A stretch of DNA of 64,000 bases from Paraglaciecola sp. L1A13 (GTDB lineage Bacteria; Pseudomonadota; Gammaproteobacteria; Enterobacterales; Alteromonadaceae), in contig NZ_CP047024.1 in assembly GCF_009796745.1 (NCBI RefSeq), forward strand, positions 930,001-994,000, in the 5' to 3' direction. The notes below the pieces were generated by a model. It saw nothing but the letters and a program-made list of their open reading frames with translations. It searched no databases and was not told the origin of the DNA. Made by a program: the position numbers and the translations under genes. Shown here in pieces: positions 7,477 through 16,221 of this stretch; the stretch's first letter is position 1, and every line of letters starts with the position of its first letter.

Positions 7477-10194
7477 TTAAAAGAAATCATCTTCAAATGC
7501 TAAATCTATCGTTACCGAGTGCACATTAAGATTTTGACTAGCGTCAGTGTCTTTCATTATTAACTTGTAACTCATTGTTCTGTCAAAACCACTACCTTCC
7601 AATTTGATTTGAACATTACGTTTACGTTCTTCCATTACGGCAGATGAAGAATCAAACAGCACTTTTTCTGTTGCGCTAAGTTTTTTACCTTCAGGATCTT
7701 CAACCCAAATTTCTAACTCACGAGCTTTAAATTTGTCGCCTACAGCATCGGTCTGTAAAAATTGAATACGGTCAATATTAGACACAACTCGAAGCGGGCT
7801 TTTTAACGGCACCACACTCACTTTTTGTTTGGCATGTTTGACTTGTGTTTTCTCGTCATGCAACTCTTTTATGCTGATAAGTGGTACGCAAATTTCTTGG
7901 GGCATAATGCCACCATGAATGAATTTTGCGCCTCCAACAAAATGAAACCTATTGCTACCCCTTGGGATCATAAACTCGGCATCACCTTCAACATCAATAT
8001 TTATACCAGCGGTATTAGACAACTTTCCTGTCCAATAATAATCATCCGAGGGTAATCCCGAGCCTATCACGTAGCGTTTTTTCGCTTCAACCGCTCCACT
8101 TGGTTTGGTTTTTAATGTGGTTTTATCACTGTCAGTCACGTCGGTCATTTTAAACAAAAAACCATGATCCGCGGTTACTATCACTCGGCTGCCATTTAAA
8201 CGATTAATAATACGACTGACTAGCTGTTTAATCTCGTCGATGGCATTACGTACCGCTTCAAAGGTTTGATTTTCGGTTTTACTGTCGTCGCCAATAGCAT
8301 CTATTTCATCATGATAAATATAGACAACCTGAGCGTCTTTAACTTTGTCGCGACCTTCTTGATTAGTCCAATTTAACACTTCGTCAGCTTTAAATGCGAT
8401 ACCTCCATGTTTGGCTAATACCTTTTGGCGATTCTCTAAACCATGTACCGATATCCCATCAGCCTTATACTCCACTTTATTATTTAAGTGGGCGGTCAAG
8501 GATTGATGAGGTAATAAACTGCCCATACCTAGTTGCGTATACGAAGGTACCACCCCAAGTTGCGAGCCTATTTCAGCCTTGAAGCGTTTTTCATCATTAA
8601 TTTGTTGATGAATTTCATGAGCGACTTCATACCTAAGTGCATCCGATATAATCACAAACACCCGTTTTATTTGAGTTTTATTTAATACACTTTTGACTTG
8701 GTCATTAAAGAAATGCTGCTGGTTTGGTATGCCCGGTATATTCCAATTAGCTAGCAATGATTGATTGTCTACCAAGTTACCCCATGCAATAGCAAAATCA
8801 TGTAAATACCAATCGACATACATTGATTCCATATCAGTTACCAGACCTGTTGCCTTTAATATGTCTGATCCATGTTTGTGTACGTCAATTGCATGTTCAG
8901 CAAATAATCGATAGTAATAATCGAATTGATAAATTTCTTTCTCGTAAGCTTGATACATAGCGCCTGCACTAGAAAATACAAAACCATCCACATACTTTTC
9001 TTTTAAATCAAAAAATTGTTTGGCTGCTTTTAATGCCTTATATATAGATGCATATTTACTTTCAGCATGGCACCAATGCCCCCTCAGTCTTTGTGATATC
9101 CAATCAGCAATATCATTGCTATCAAAGGCAGGTAGGTCCTTAGCTATAGATTTAATTAATTGTTGTTCAGCTTCTTCAAACGTCTCTAATTTCAGTAAGT
9201 GATTGGGCTGTTTAAATTCATCAAGTTTACTTCTTATTTCAAGTTCAAGTGCGACCTCTGTAGCAACTTGATTGTAAGACTCAGACAAAGTCCTACTTTC
9301 CCGCCAACTGGTTACAAAATTGACTACAGCGGCGCGTTTCGCAGAGTGATTGCCAATTAATTTTTGCACCTCGTTGGGTAACAGATCTTTTTGGTCACTG
9401 TTAAGTGACACGGGCAACAAATGTGCTGACAAAGATTGCATAAATTTAGATTTAACTACATCAGCACCAGATGACACTAAGCCGTGCTGACAATCAGTAA
9501 CTAACAACTTAAAGATCAAATCTTTTAAGTTAGGAGTAGCTGCCGATTCAGCCCATAGTCCTATTGATAAATAGCCAAACTCTTTCAGTGCGAATAACCA
9601 AAATGCATCCGCTAGGCCAAACTTTTCGAGTTCATCAATAAACTCATCACAGCCAATACTGTCGGTATTATATTGAGTAATAAGCTGATGTATTATGGTA
9701 TGAAAACTAACAGTATCGACCTTAGCTAAGGTCGCAATCATTGCTAATTCCAATATTTCTTTATCAGCATTACTAGTAATTAGCTTACGTAGTTTTGCAT
9801 AACGTTGTTTGTTGCCAAAAAACTTTTTATAGCCGCTAATTAGCTGACGAAACTCCATTCTCATACCTAACTCATTCAATACCATTGAGCTAGAATCCGC
9901 GTAAAATTGTTGTGCATACAAACGAATATCAAACAACCAGTCTCTTGTTGGTTCACTAATCGATTTACCGCCATATAAAAGAAAACTAGTTTTAGGCTCT
10001 AACAATTCAACGCGATATTTAACTTCTAAATGTGACTCATCATCTAAAGCGATAACACTAATCCCTGCGCTTTCTAATTCAGCCTTAAGTTGGGAAACTT
10101 GCTCTTCAAATTCAGCATCCTCATCTTGCCAGAAGACTATTCGACACTTTTCAAATTTGGCGAGAATACCTTTTTTAATTTGTTCTAAATTCAT
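7477..10194 (-). CDS. pglZ: PglZ, BREX-1 alkaline-phosphatase-fold protein (type A)
   Basis: 905 residues, the usual size for BREX-1 PglZ. The opening (EQIKKGILAKFEKCRIVFWQDED) is characteristic of the family. The PglZ domain shows alkaline-phosphatase-superfamily metal motifs: VIISDALRYEVAHEI at about residue 515 and IVTADHGFLFK at about 676. The C-terminal region after PRGSNRFHFVGGAKFIHGG is a beta-rich tail. PglZ is a core BREX protein that works with PglX in host methylation and phage exclusion. The start overlaps the stop of the preceding PP2C-like frame by four bases (ATGA), so in this locus pglZ is read in one unit with the accessory genes of module C, not directly after pglX as in a minimal locus. 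Confidence 0.96.
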   Translation of the reverse strand: MNLEQIKKGILAKFEKCRIVFWQDEDAEFEEQVSQLKAELESAGISVIALDDESHLEVKYRVELLEPKTSFLLYGGKSISEPTRDWLFDIRLYAQQFYADSSSMVLNELGMRMEFRQLISGYKKFFGNKQRYAKLRKLITSNADKEILELAMIATLAKVDTVSFHTIIHQLITQYNTDSIGCDEFIDELEKFGLADAFWLFALKEFGYLSIGLWAESAATPNLKDLIFKLLVTDCQHGLVSSGADVVKSKFMQSLSAHLLPVSLNSDQKDLLPNEVQKLIGNHSAKRAAVVNFVTSWRESRTLSESYNQVATEVALELEIRSKLDEFKQPNHLLKLETFEEAEQQLIKSIAKDLPAFDSNDIADWISQRLRGHWCHAESKYASIYKALKAAKQFFDLKEKYVDGFVFSSAGAMYQAYEKEIYQFDYYYRLFAEHAIDVHKHGSDILKATGLVTDMESMYVDWYLHDFAIAWGNLVDNQSLLANWNIPGIPNQQHFFNDQVKSVLNKTQIKRVFVIISDALRYEVAHEIHQQINDEKRFKAEIGSQLGVVPSYTQLGMGSLLPHQSLTAHLNNKVEYKADGISVHGLENRQKVLAKHGGIAFKADEVLNWTNQEGRDKVKDAQVVYIYHDEIDAIGDDSKTENQTFEAVRNAIDEIKQLVSRIINRLNGSRVIVTADHGFLFKMTDVTDSDKTTLKTKPSGAVEAKKRYVIGSGLPSDDYYWTGKLSNTAGINIDVEGDAEFMIPRGSNRFHFVGGAKFIHGGIMPQEICVPLISIKELHDEKTQVKHAKQKVSVVPLKSPLRVVSNIDRIQFLQTDAVGDKFKARELEIWVEDPEGKKLSATEKVLFDSSSAVMEERKRNVQIKLEGSGFDRTMSYKLIMKDTDASQNLNVHSVTIDLAFEDDFF

Positions 10195-10940
10195 TTAGTC
10201 TCATCTCTAACAGTTACATCGAAGTAACTACAGTTGTCAGAATTTAATTCACACAACAGTTTTGTGGCATGCTGTATCTCGGAAATTATGATTGCGGAAC
10301 AATCGTCATCTGTTGTTTGTCCACCATCACGAAAAAATGTCGATTGAGTGACAGCAGTTAATTCAGCCCAAAAACCGTCAGATGCAATGATCAATTGTGT
10401 ATCTTCTGAAATATCAATTTCAAACAAGTCAGGGTTAAAAGCCCTGCGCATATTCAAACTTTTTGTAAGCAGATTTCGTTCCGGCAAAGATTTCATTTGT
10501 TCCGTAAATATTTCGCCTAACGGATTGGCGCCTGTGTGAACTGGAGTAACTCACTCTACATACTGTTTTGTCAATTGACCCAATCTGGCGTCACCAACAG
10601 TCAATCCCCAGACTTGTTCACCATGATAGGGGATATAAAGAATGATGAAGCTCGCACATCCTTTCCTATAAACCTTTTTCAGCTGTTCAACTATTTGTAT
10701 TAACTGAGATAAAAATACATTTTTATCATTGAGTGATTCTTGCGAAATAGACTGCGTTATTTCTTTATTTAAGTTCGAGACAAACTCGCAGTCATCAAAG
10801 GGTACCGCTGTTGCAATATCAGCCAGACTAACTAGTACGCCATCTGGATATTCATAGATAGACGTAAAGTCTTGATTGGTAGACCGCGCTCGGCCCTGCA
10901 ACGAATAGCACTCAATTTTTAACTCTAAATTATCGTTCAT
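10191..10940 (-). pseudogene. PP2C-like protein phosphatase interrupted by one in-frame TGA
   Basis: Two frames (10551-10940 and the piece ending 10191) are in the same phase and joined by a readable segment; only a TGA at 10551-10553 separates them. Read through, it is a 249-codon PP2C-like protein: RARSTNQDF near the start, LADIATAV where PP2C has ADGMGG, GDARLGQL (GDSR motif), and ASDGFWAEL (ASDG motif). The context VE-stop-VTPVHTGANP matches the PP2C position where Trp is common, so TGA most likely arose from TGG. The second metal motif lacks its glycines, so activity may be altered anyway. The gene overlaps its neighbours on both sides (11 and 4 bases). It may be a nonsense pseudogene, an error in the sequence, or a readthrough gene. 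Confidence 0.7.
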
Positions 10941-11622
10941 TTATAACTTGTTCGATTCGCTCATAAATCAAAGCTTCCCTGCTGCTATCGTTATTGGCTG
11001 TACTTTGGATCGCATATTCAAAGTTATCGTCTGCAAGTAACACTTTTAGCTCTGTTTGAATGTATTCGTATAGTTCTTTAGGCGCTGCGTTTAATTCGTT
11101 AACTATTGCCTCTCTACCATCAAATATATTTAATAAGTCTTCAATATCGTGACTGGCGAGTGCATCTCCATTTCCTCGTCCTTTGTAGGCTTCAAGTTTC
11201 GTTCCAATAAAATATTCAGGCCTAACCAAAGATATAGTGAGTTGTTCATTTAATGCATAAGGTTCTGCAGTATCTAACGCTGGTTTATACCAGCGATTGC
11301 TAAATCCCAATATACTTTCATCTATGGGCATAAAATCCACTTCGAGCTCGCCTAGCGACATACGACAAATTACAGGTTCATCCATGCTTTCTTTGAATCC
11401 TTTCTGCCTCAATTGAACTTGAAGCTGTGCCCAAGCTGCGTAAGAGGCAATATTAACAATGAGGTCCACATCATCAGTGTACCTAATTTGCTCTTTAGTA
11501 AATTCATCAGTTACCAGCAACCCAGTGGTACAACCCCCAACAAAAACCACGTCATTTAACATGCCACCTAATGCTTCTGCGACTTGTACTAACATTGCCT
11601 TTTGTAAATTAATAATACTCAT
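10930..11622 (-). CDS. AbiEii-like nucleotidyltransferase (putative toxin)
   Basis: 230 residues. Residues about 23-60 carry the nucleotidyltransferase signature: FVGGCTTGLLV, then YTDDVDLIV (the paired Asp metal ligands), then a third acidic strand at ELEVDFMPID. Near residue 145, YFIGTKLEAYKGRG and SHDIEDLLNIFDGR match the helical part of AbiEii/DUF1814 transferases. Toxins of this group modify tRNA with nucleotides and are paired with an upstream winged-helix regulator. Here the upstream gene overlaps by ATGA and contains an HTH, so the two form a likely toxin/antitoxin-type pair. The pair is followed directly by the PP2C-like frame and pglZ. Confidence 0.75.
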   Translation of the reverse strand: MSIINLQKAMLVQVAEALGGMLNDVVFVGGCTTGLLVTDEFTKEQIRYTDDVDLIVNIASYAAWAQLQVQLRQKGFKESMDEPVICRMSLGELEVDFMPIDESILGFSNRWYKPALDTAEPYALNEQLTISLVRPEYFIGTKLEAYKGRGNGDALASHDIEDLLNIFDGREAIVNELNAAPKELYEYIQTELKVLLADDNFEYAIQSTANNDSSREALIYERIEQVINER

Positions 11623-12266
11623 ATGTTTTGATTGAATAACTTTGCCAATGTATCAATGGCAAAATTTCTTTCTCGTGGTTTGCCCAACCTTACAGCGTCT
11701 GTTAGGGCTAAAAAGGCGTACATTCGTCCATCTTGTCTGACGGCTTGAAAAATATTTGAATGTAATGGCTCAACGGTTAAACCTTTAGTTTTACCTTTGG
11801 CATATGGCCAAACTGGGGCCAATTCACCTGACGTCATTAATTTCCCCTGTAACACAGGCGCAGCTATAGAAGTGGCAATACCTCTAGTTAACTCGCCTTC
11901 CTTTGCAGGGAATACGTATCTGATCCCATAGGCTATAAATTCCAGTAAGGCTTTTGAATTTGTTTTTGGAATGCCTAGGCGCCTATCGTTTTTTGCTAGC
12001 CCTACATCGTACATTCTTTTCAAGCTCAAACTGATTTGAGATTTACTAATGCCCGTATCCGCGGCCAAGGAACGCACTGAAAAACGACTTTCGAAATATT
12101 CTCTACTTATTCCTAAACGCCCAATTTCTGAGTTACCCAAGTCATCAGTCCAATCTTCAAACGAATCATTGGTTAATATCAAATCACTCACACTTAAGCT
12201 TTTTTCAAAAAACTCTGCGTGAAGCGAAATCAGTTTAAGTAGTACTACAACATCTTGACTTTTCAT
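11619..12266 (-). CDS. Winged-helix regulator, probable antitoxin for the AbiEii-like gene
   Basis: 215 residues. Residues about 60-95 (FSVRSLAADTGISKSQISLSLKRMYDVGLAKNDRR) form a clear MarR/wHTH DNA-binding domain. The rest (AYGIRYVFPAKEGELTRGIATSIAAPVL...) resembles the C-terminal half of AbiEi-like or DUF-type antitoxin regulators. It overlaps the downstream transferase by four bases. A 26-bp palindrome lies 18-43 bases upstream of the start and is the natural candidate for its autoregulatory operator. The function as an antitoxin is inferred from the operon pattern. Confidence 0.65.
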   Translation of the reverse strand: MKSQDVVVLLKLISLHAEFFEKSLSVSDLILTNDSFEDWTDDLGNSEIGRLGISREYFESRFSVRSLAADTGISKSQISLSLKRMYDVGLAKNDRRLGIPKTNSKALLEFIAYGIRYVFPAKEGELTRGIATSIAAPVLQGKLMTSGELAPVWPYAKGKTKGLTVEPLHSNIFQAVRQDGRMYAFLALTDAVRLGKPRERNFAIDTLAKLFNQNI

Positions 12267-12283
12267 GTTTACACAAACCTCAA

Positions 12284-12309
12284 TGTCCTACGTCCTAGGA
12301 CAAGGGACA
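12284..12309. promoter_or_regulatory. Palindromic operator upstream of the winged-helix regulator
   Basis: A symmetric site: TGTCC (12284-12288) and GGACA (12305-12309) flank an exact palindrome GTCCTAGGAC (12292-12301), all about the same centre (12296.5). Twenty of 26 bases are symmetric. It lies in the 168-bp gap between the helicase gene and the regulator, so module C has an internal promoter that also feeds pglZ and brxL. Binding by the adjacent regulator is inferred. Confidence 0.6.
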
Positions 12310-12434
12310 AGTATTTGTTTTATTAGCAAGATTGTCAAGCTCATCAACAGACTCACTATTGTCACCTTGCCAAGATATCGGTCGGTTCTCTGCTTATTTC
12401 GCGAGAATATTTGAAACTATTTGTTCTAATTTCA

Positions 12435-13769
12435 TTATTGATAAAAATCCGTATTATCTTCTAATGCTTCTCCGCACACTTCACAGTACTTGGCGTACCT
12501 ATCGTTAGGTGAATTACATTCATAACATACACTTACATCATCTTCATGTTTTAGCGTTTCTGTACAGGCGTCACACTCCAACTGATACACCGATGCGATG
12601 GTTTCGCAGGTAGGGCATACAATTATCAGAGATTTCTCATCATGGTAAAATCTGGACTCCATGATTGGCCCAATACGCTCTATCACACCGAAACGTTGTA
12701 TGTTTTCTCCATAGTCTAATAGCAATGTTTCGGACTTTGATTTATGCAGTCGCAAGCCCCGTCCCAGAATTTGCAAAAACAGACCAGGGCTAAGAGTGGG
12801 TCTTGCCATCACTATACAAGATAACCTTGGAGCATCCCAACCAGTGGTCAAGGTCGCGACGTTAATTAACCCGTTTTGCTCACCAACTTCAAAGTCATTC
12901 AACCACTGTTTACGCAATGTTTTTTCTGTTTTAGCGGTGATAAGTGGGAAATGAAACCCGAATGTATTTAACACGTCGGCAAATATTTCTGCTTGCTGCA
13001 CCGAGCTGGCATAAAATACTGTGGGTAGAGATGCATTGGTTTTATTAAGCCAGTCTTGCACTATGTCTGTCACCACTGATTCTATAGCGGTGACTGCTTG
13101 CAACTCAGTTTGCACAAAGTCCTGCTTTGTTCGTCTAACTTTGCTGGTATCCACTACGGCTTTGAAGTCAGTTTCCACTGCCCGCAACGGACATAAATAT
13201 CCAGTACTTTGCAATTCATCAATACGCTTTTGATAGATCAGTTTTTTAAATAGTTGATTGTCATCATCGCCGTAAATATTGCCTGTTTTTGTTCTAAATG
13301 GCGTAGCAGTAAAACCAAGTAAAAATGGATTTTTACCGTGGAGCTGAATTGTACTTATGATGAACTGATAACGGGTTGTGAGTTCGGGGGATATTAGATG
13401 CGCCTCATCAACGATAACGATATCCCAATCGGGGAATTCGCCAATCTCTGCAATGATGGAATCTCGACTGGCAGAAGTGACTTGCTTAATTTCTTTTCGC
13501 TTCAGTCCAGCGCAATATATGCCTACTTTGGCTTCTGGCCATACCGTTATTAACTTTACTGCGTTTTGCTCAACTATTTCCTGAGTATGCCCCAAAATCA
13601 ATACTTTCGTTTCAGGTTTAATTAACAATGCTTCTCGGATAAATTCAGCAAAAACAACCGTTTTACCACTTGCAGTTGGCAACACGCAAAGCCCAGCGTT
13701 TAGATTATTTAGCAACCAAAAGTTGATTAACTCAGAAACAGTTTCTTGCTGATAGGGGCGTAATTCCAT
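12435..13769 (-). CDS. Superfamily 2 DEAH-box helicase with C-terminal zinc ribbons
   Basis: 444 residues. Motif I (PTASGKT) is at about residues 30-36, motif II (VDEAH) about 118-122, the SAT-like TATPFRTK about 155, and motif VI (QILGRGLR) about 340. This is the RecD-less SF2 layout of UvrB/type III restriction-like helicases (RAD25/SSL2 group). The tail has several Cys pairs: CPTCETIAS, CDACTET, CYECNS and CEVCGE, forming two zinc-ribbon-like folds that may bind nucleic acid. Its ATG overlaps the stop of the preceding gene (TAATG), so the two are coupled. Helicases of this type are frequent in defence islands, but this pairing with an RX4H protein I do not recognise as a named system. Confidence 0.85.
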   Translation of the reverse strand: MELRPYQQETVSELINFWLLNNLNAGLCVLPTASGKTVVFAEFIREALLIKPETKVLILGHTQEIVEQNAVKLITVWPEAKVGIYCAGLKRKEIKQVTSASRDSIIAEIGEFPDWDIVIVDEAHLISPELTTRYQFIISTIQLHGKNPFLLGFTATPFRTKTGNIYGDDDNQLFKKLIYQKRIDELQSTGYLCPLRAVETDFKAVVDTSKVRRTKQDFVQTELQAVTAIESVVTDIVQDWLNKTNASLPTVFYASSVQQAEIFADVLNTFGFHFPLITAKTEKTLRKQWLNDFEVGEQNGLINVATLTTGWDAPRLSCIVMARPTLSPGLFLQILGRGLRLHKSKSETLLLDYGENIQRFGVIERIGPIMESRFYHDEKSLIIVCPTCETIASVYQLECDACTETLKHEDDVSVCYECNSPNDRYAKYCEVCGEALEDNTDFYQ

Positions 13770-14230
13770 TACTTTATCTTTCTCAAATTCACCAACTCAC
13801 CATGTACTTTCCAAAAATCGGCGGTTTTAAACATGCCAAAGAGTTTTATTTGATTTGAATACATGTGTTCAAATACGTACCAATTAACATTTTTGAACTT
13901 TATCTTTTGAATATCAGCATGGCCTGCAACATTTCTAATGTGATAAAAATAACTTTTTAAAATGTTGTTTTTGGCATTGTGCAAGTGGATGGTATTTTTA
14001 CTTTCAACAGAGACAGTCAAATCGATATTATCGAAAGCGACTTTAGCTTCACCCAAAGTAGCGTGAGCATGAAGTTCGAATGAATATTGATCTTTTAGTC
14101 GACGAAAGGATTTACCTATACGGATATTAAAACTCTGATTTAGAAGATCGCCGTTTTCCCACAGCAATATAAGCTTCTCATAAAAATCTGCCAATTCTTT
14201 ACGCGAAAATTGTTGTGGGTTTGCGTTCAA
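13769..14230 (-). CDS. Unknown protein with an RX4H motif (possible HEPN), coupled to the helicase
   Basis: 153 residues starting at TTG (14230). TTGA overlaps the stop of the small PglX-tail ORF upstream by four bases, so translation is probably coupled. I recognise no family with confidence. Residues about 98-107 read YFYHIRNVAGHAD, which contains Arg-x4-His in a helical context, the active-site motif of HEPN ribonucleases. The rest is rich in aromatic and Lys/Asn residues with a predicted alpha/beta mix. As the partner of a helicase it could be an effector nuclease or an adaptor. That role is inference from one motif and from gene order. Confidence 0.55.
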   Translation of the reverse strand: MNANPQQFSRKELADFYEKLILLWENGDLLNQSFNIRIGKSFRRLKDQYSFELHAHATLGEAKVAFDNIDLTVSVESKNTIHLHNAKNNILKSYFYHIRNVAGHADIQKIKFKNVNWYVFEHMYSNQIKLFGMFKTADFWKVHGELVNLRKIK

Positions 14231-14361
14231 ACTACCACCGCCTTGCCATGGCTATTTTTTACATCGTCGAGTTCTAGGTTAATGCGTATTTCTGAATGGT
14301 GATTGATTTGCGCAGGGCAGTATTCTGAGATTTCACGCTCTAGCTTCCTGTGTAATTTCAA
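14227..14361 (-). CDS. Short PglX C-terminus-like ORF (pglX 3'-end repeat, copy 3)
   Basis: A 44-residue frame starting at TTG (14361). Its upstream region (14348-14372 on the plus strand) is identical at 24 of 25 positions to that of copy 2 and includes AAGGAA just before the start. It opens LKLHRK and ends with INLELDD, VKNSHGKAV, which mirrors the PglX tail (ITLDLDD ... VKNIHGVAV) with about 30 residues deleted between the two parts. The stop overlaps the TTG of the next gene. It may be a decayed duplication scar or a functional mini-protein; the retained start signals argue for translation. Confidence 0.65.
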   Translation of the reverse strand: MKLHRKLEREISEYCPAQINHHSEIRINLELDDVKNSHGKAVVV

Positions 14362-14442
14362 TTTATTTCCTTGCCTAACTTATTAATGCAAATATCATTC
14401 TGTTATCTAGCTTTGTATATTTCCATTAGTAACTCAAAATAC

Positions 14443-16221
14443 CTATTCAACCAACGACAGGGAACAGCATCCTTTTTTCCAGCGCTGGTTACAAGAACTG
14501 CACGTCTGATAAAGCACTTGCTCAAACTCTTGTTCTTCCGTCAGTGGTTTTCTAAAGTAAGGGAATTTAGCATTAAATAGCTTCATCAGTTCCCCTGGAA
14601 CTAAATGCCAGCTATCGTTATTTTCTGAAACATTTGAACGAATAATCACACCCAAGCCACTTTTAATTTTCACTGGGCCTGAGCGTCTCGACTTTTTTAT
14701 TGAATCATCCCCAATTGCTTGAATTGAGAATTCCAAATCATAAATTTCTAGCTCAGAGTCAACTTCTTCATCCATTGATTTAGCTTTAACAGTCACTATC
14801 AAGTTTTCATCAATTAAGTAAGTAACATCAATCCGTTCTTTTAGAGGGGGGAAGTCCTTATTCACCATGACGACCATGTTGCCGTAACTAGTCCTATGGT
14901 CCGCAGAGGCAGATTTAGCAATCATTTGTGGACGTTTAAAGCTGAGTACAGCCTTGCCGTCTCTGGGGTCAGCACAATACATTGCTTGTTCTGTCACCAA
15001 AAAATCCCCGCGTTTTGGTAAAGATGTACCTTCTGGCACTATGGTAATCATAGAATTCCTAGCTTCTACAATTTCAAAAGGCTTAGCCAGCGTTATTGGT
15101 GGATTATCATGAGCGATCCAAGCTGCACCGTGAGATATTATTCTGTCACCAATTTCAGATATGTGTAGCCGTTCAAAGCCAAATAGTTCTTGTAAGCGCT
15201 GTCTAATAATTGGCATATTTACCATTCCCCCTGTCGCTAAACAAAAGGAAAGGGTTTGAATATCTACGTCAGCAAATTCAATAGACAGTAATGTTTCAAT
15301 TTCTCTCAGGCCAGCATTTACAATTTTTTCAGCAATTTGATTAAGTGTTTTTCGGTCAAGAGAAAACTCAATATCAGCTTCATCATCGTTGGCCTTAAAA
15401 TATTCAGGAACATAAATCAGTGCTGAATCCTTTTTAGAAAGTACTATTTTTGCTCTTTCACACTCTTGTAATAGTCGTGCTTTCATACCGGGTAATCGAG
15501 GCTTGAAAGTTGATTCTGTCCAATTAAATTTTTTAGCGTGCTCATCTTCTACACATTTCAATATGATTTCATCAAGATAGTCACCACCCACCTTGTTGTT
15601 ACCTCGATTGATAATCTGTGAGATCGCTCCATTCTTAATTTGGCATAAGGTAAGGTCGAGAGTCCCGCCACCCCAGTCAAAAACCAAAGTCATTTTTCCT
15701 TCATTTCTGCGCAGTTCAAGTTCCATATCAGGCAAACTACGATAATAGCCGTATAATGCTGCTAACGGCTCATGCACAAACGCTTCGATATGAATGTCGG
15801 CATTAAGAAATGCTTCTCGTAAGGCGCGCCTACCTCTGCCGTCCATAGCCACCGGGATCGTGACTACCGCATATTGTAAATTAGCAATATTATCGTCATC
15901 TTCACTATCGGCATGCTCTTTCAAGTAGTGTATTAAATCGGTTACAACGTCTTTAGGATTTTTATTAACACCTCCAACATTTATAACATCACTACTTAAA
16001 TACTTCTTTGGCCCCTTTACAGTGCTACCTTGTACGCCACTTTCAGTTTGATCTACTTTTAACTTGGCTTTAGTACCACATATAACATTACCGCCAGCGT
16101 AATGAACTACGGATGGATGAGGTCTATCTCGTTCAGTAAATGATTTAACCAACCCTTTGGCCGTTACAACTGATATCAGGCTATTGGTAGTACCTAAATC
16201 GATCCCTATTTTTTCAGCCAT
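14443..16221 (-). CDS. Hsp70/DnaK-like ATPase of the accessory module
   Basis: 592 residues. The actin-fold ATPase domain is intact by motif: phosphate-1 loop IGIDLGTTNSL at the N-terminus, phosphate-2 loop VFDWGGGTLDLT at about residues 179-190, and the adenosine motif FCLATGGMVNMP near 335. After about residue 390 a beta-rich segment takes the place of the substrate domain (SMITIVPEGTSLPKRGDF resembles DnaK). No long lid with the DnaK tail is seen. The end instead has a Cys cluster (CSSCNQRWKKGCC), a possible metal site. It is clearly not the housekeeping DnaK: no dnaJ or grpE lies beside it. It overlaps the preceding coiled-coil gene by 16 bases, so these two and the C2H2 protein form one operon. 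Substrate and role are unknown. Confidence 0.9.
   Translation of the reverse strand: MAEKIGIDLGTTNSLISVVTAKGLVKSFTERDRPHPSVVHYAGGNVICGTKAKLKVDQTESGVQGSTVKGPKKYLSSDVINVGGVNKNPKDVVTDLIHYLKEHADSEDDDNIANLQYAVVTIPVAMDGRGRRALREAFLNADIHIEAFVHEPLAALYGYYRSLPDMELELRRNEGKMTLVFDWGGGTLDLTLCQIKNGAISQIINRGNNKVGGDYLDEIILKCVEDEHAKKFNWTESTFKPRLPGMKARLLQECERAKIVLSKKDSALIYVPEYFKANDDEADIEFSLDRKTLNQIAEKIVNAGLREIETLLSIEFADVDIQTLSFCLATGGMVNMPIIRQRLQELFGFERLHISEIGDRIISHGAAWIAHDNPPITLAKPFEIVEARNSMITIVPEGTSLPKRGDFLVTEQAMYCADPRDGKAVLSFKRPQMIAKSASADHRTSYGNMVVMVNKDFPPLKERIDVTYLIDENLIVTVKAKSMDEEVDSELEIYDLEFSIQAIGDDSIKKSRRSGPVKIKSGLGVIIRSNVSENNDSWHLVPGELMKLFNAKFPYFRKPLTEEQEFEQVLYQTCSSCNQRWKKGCCSLSLVE

Noticed and set aside
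10551-10553. Selenocysteine as an explanation for the TGA in the PP2C-like gene
   Set aside because: PP2C has Trp at this position and no catalytic Cys; no SECIS-like hairpin was obvious directly downstream. A TGG-to-TGA change is simpler.
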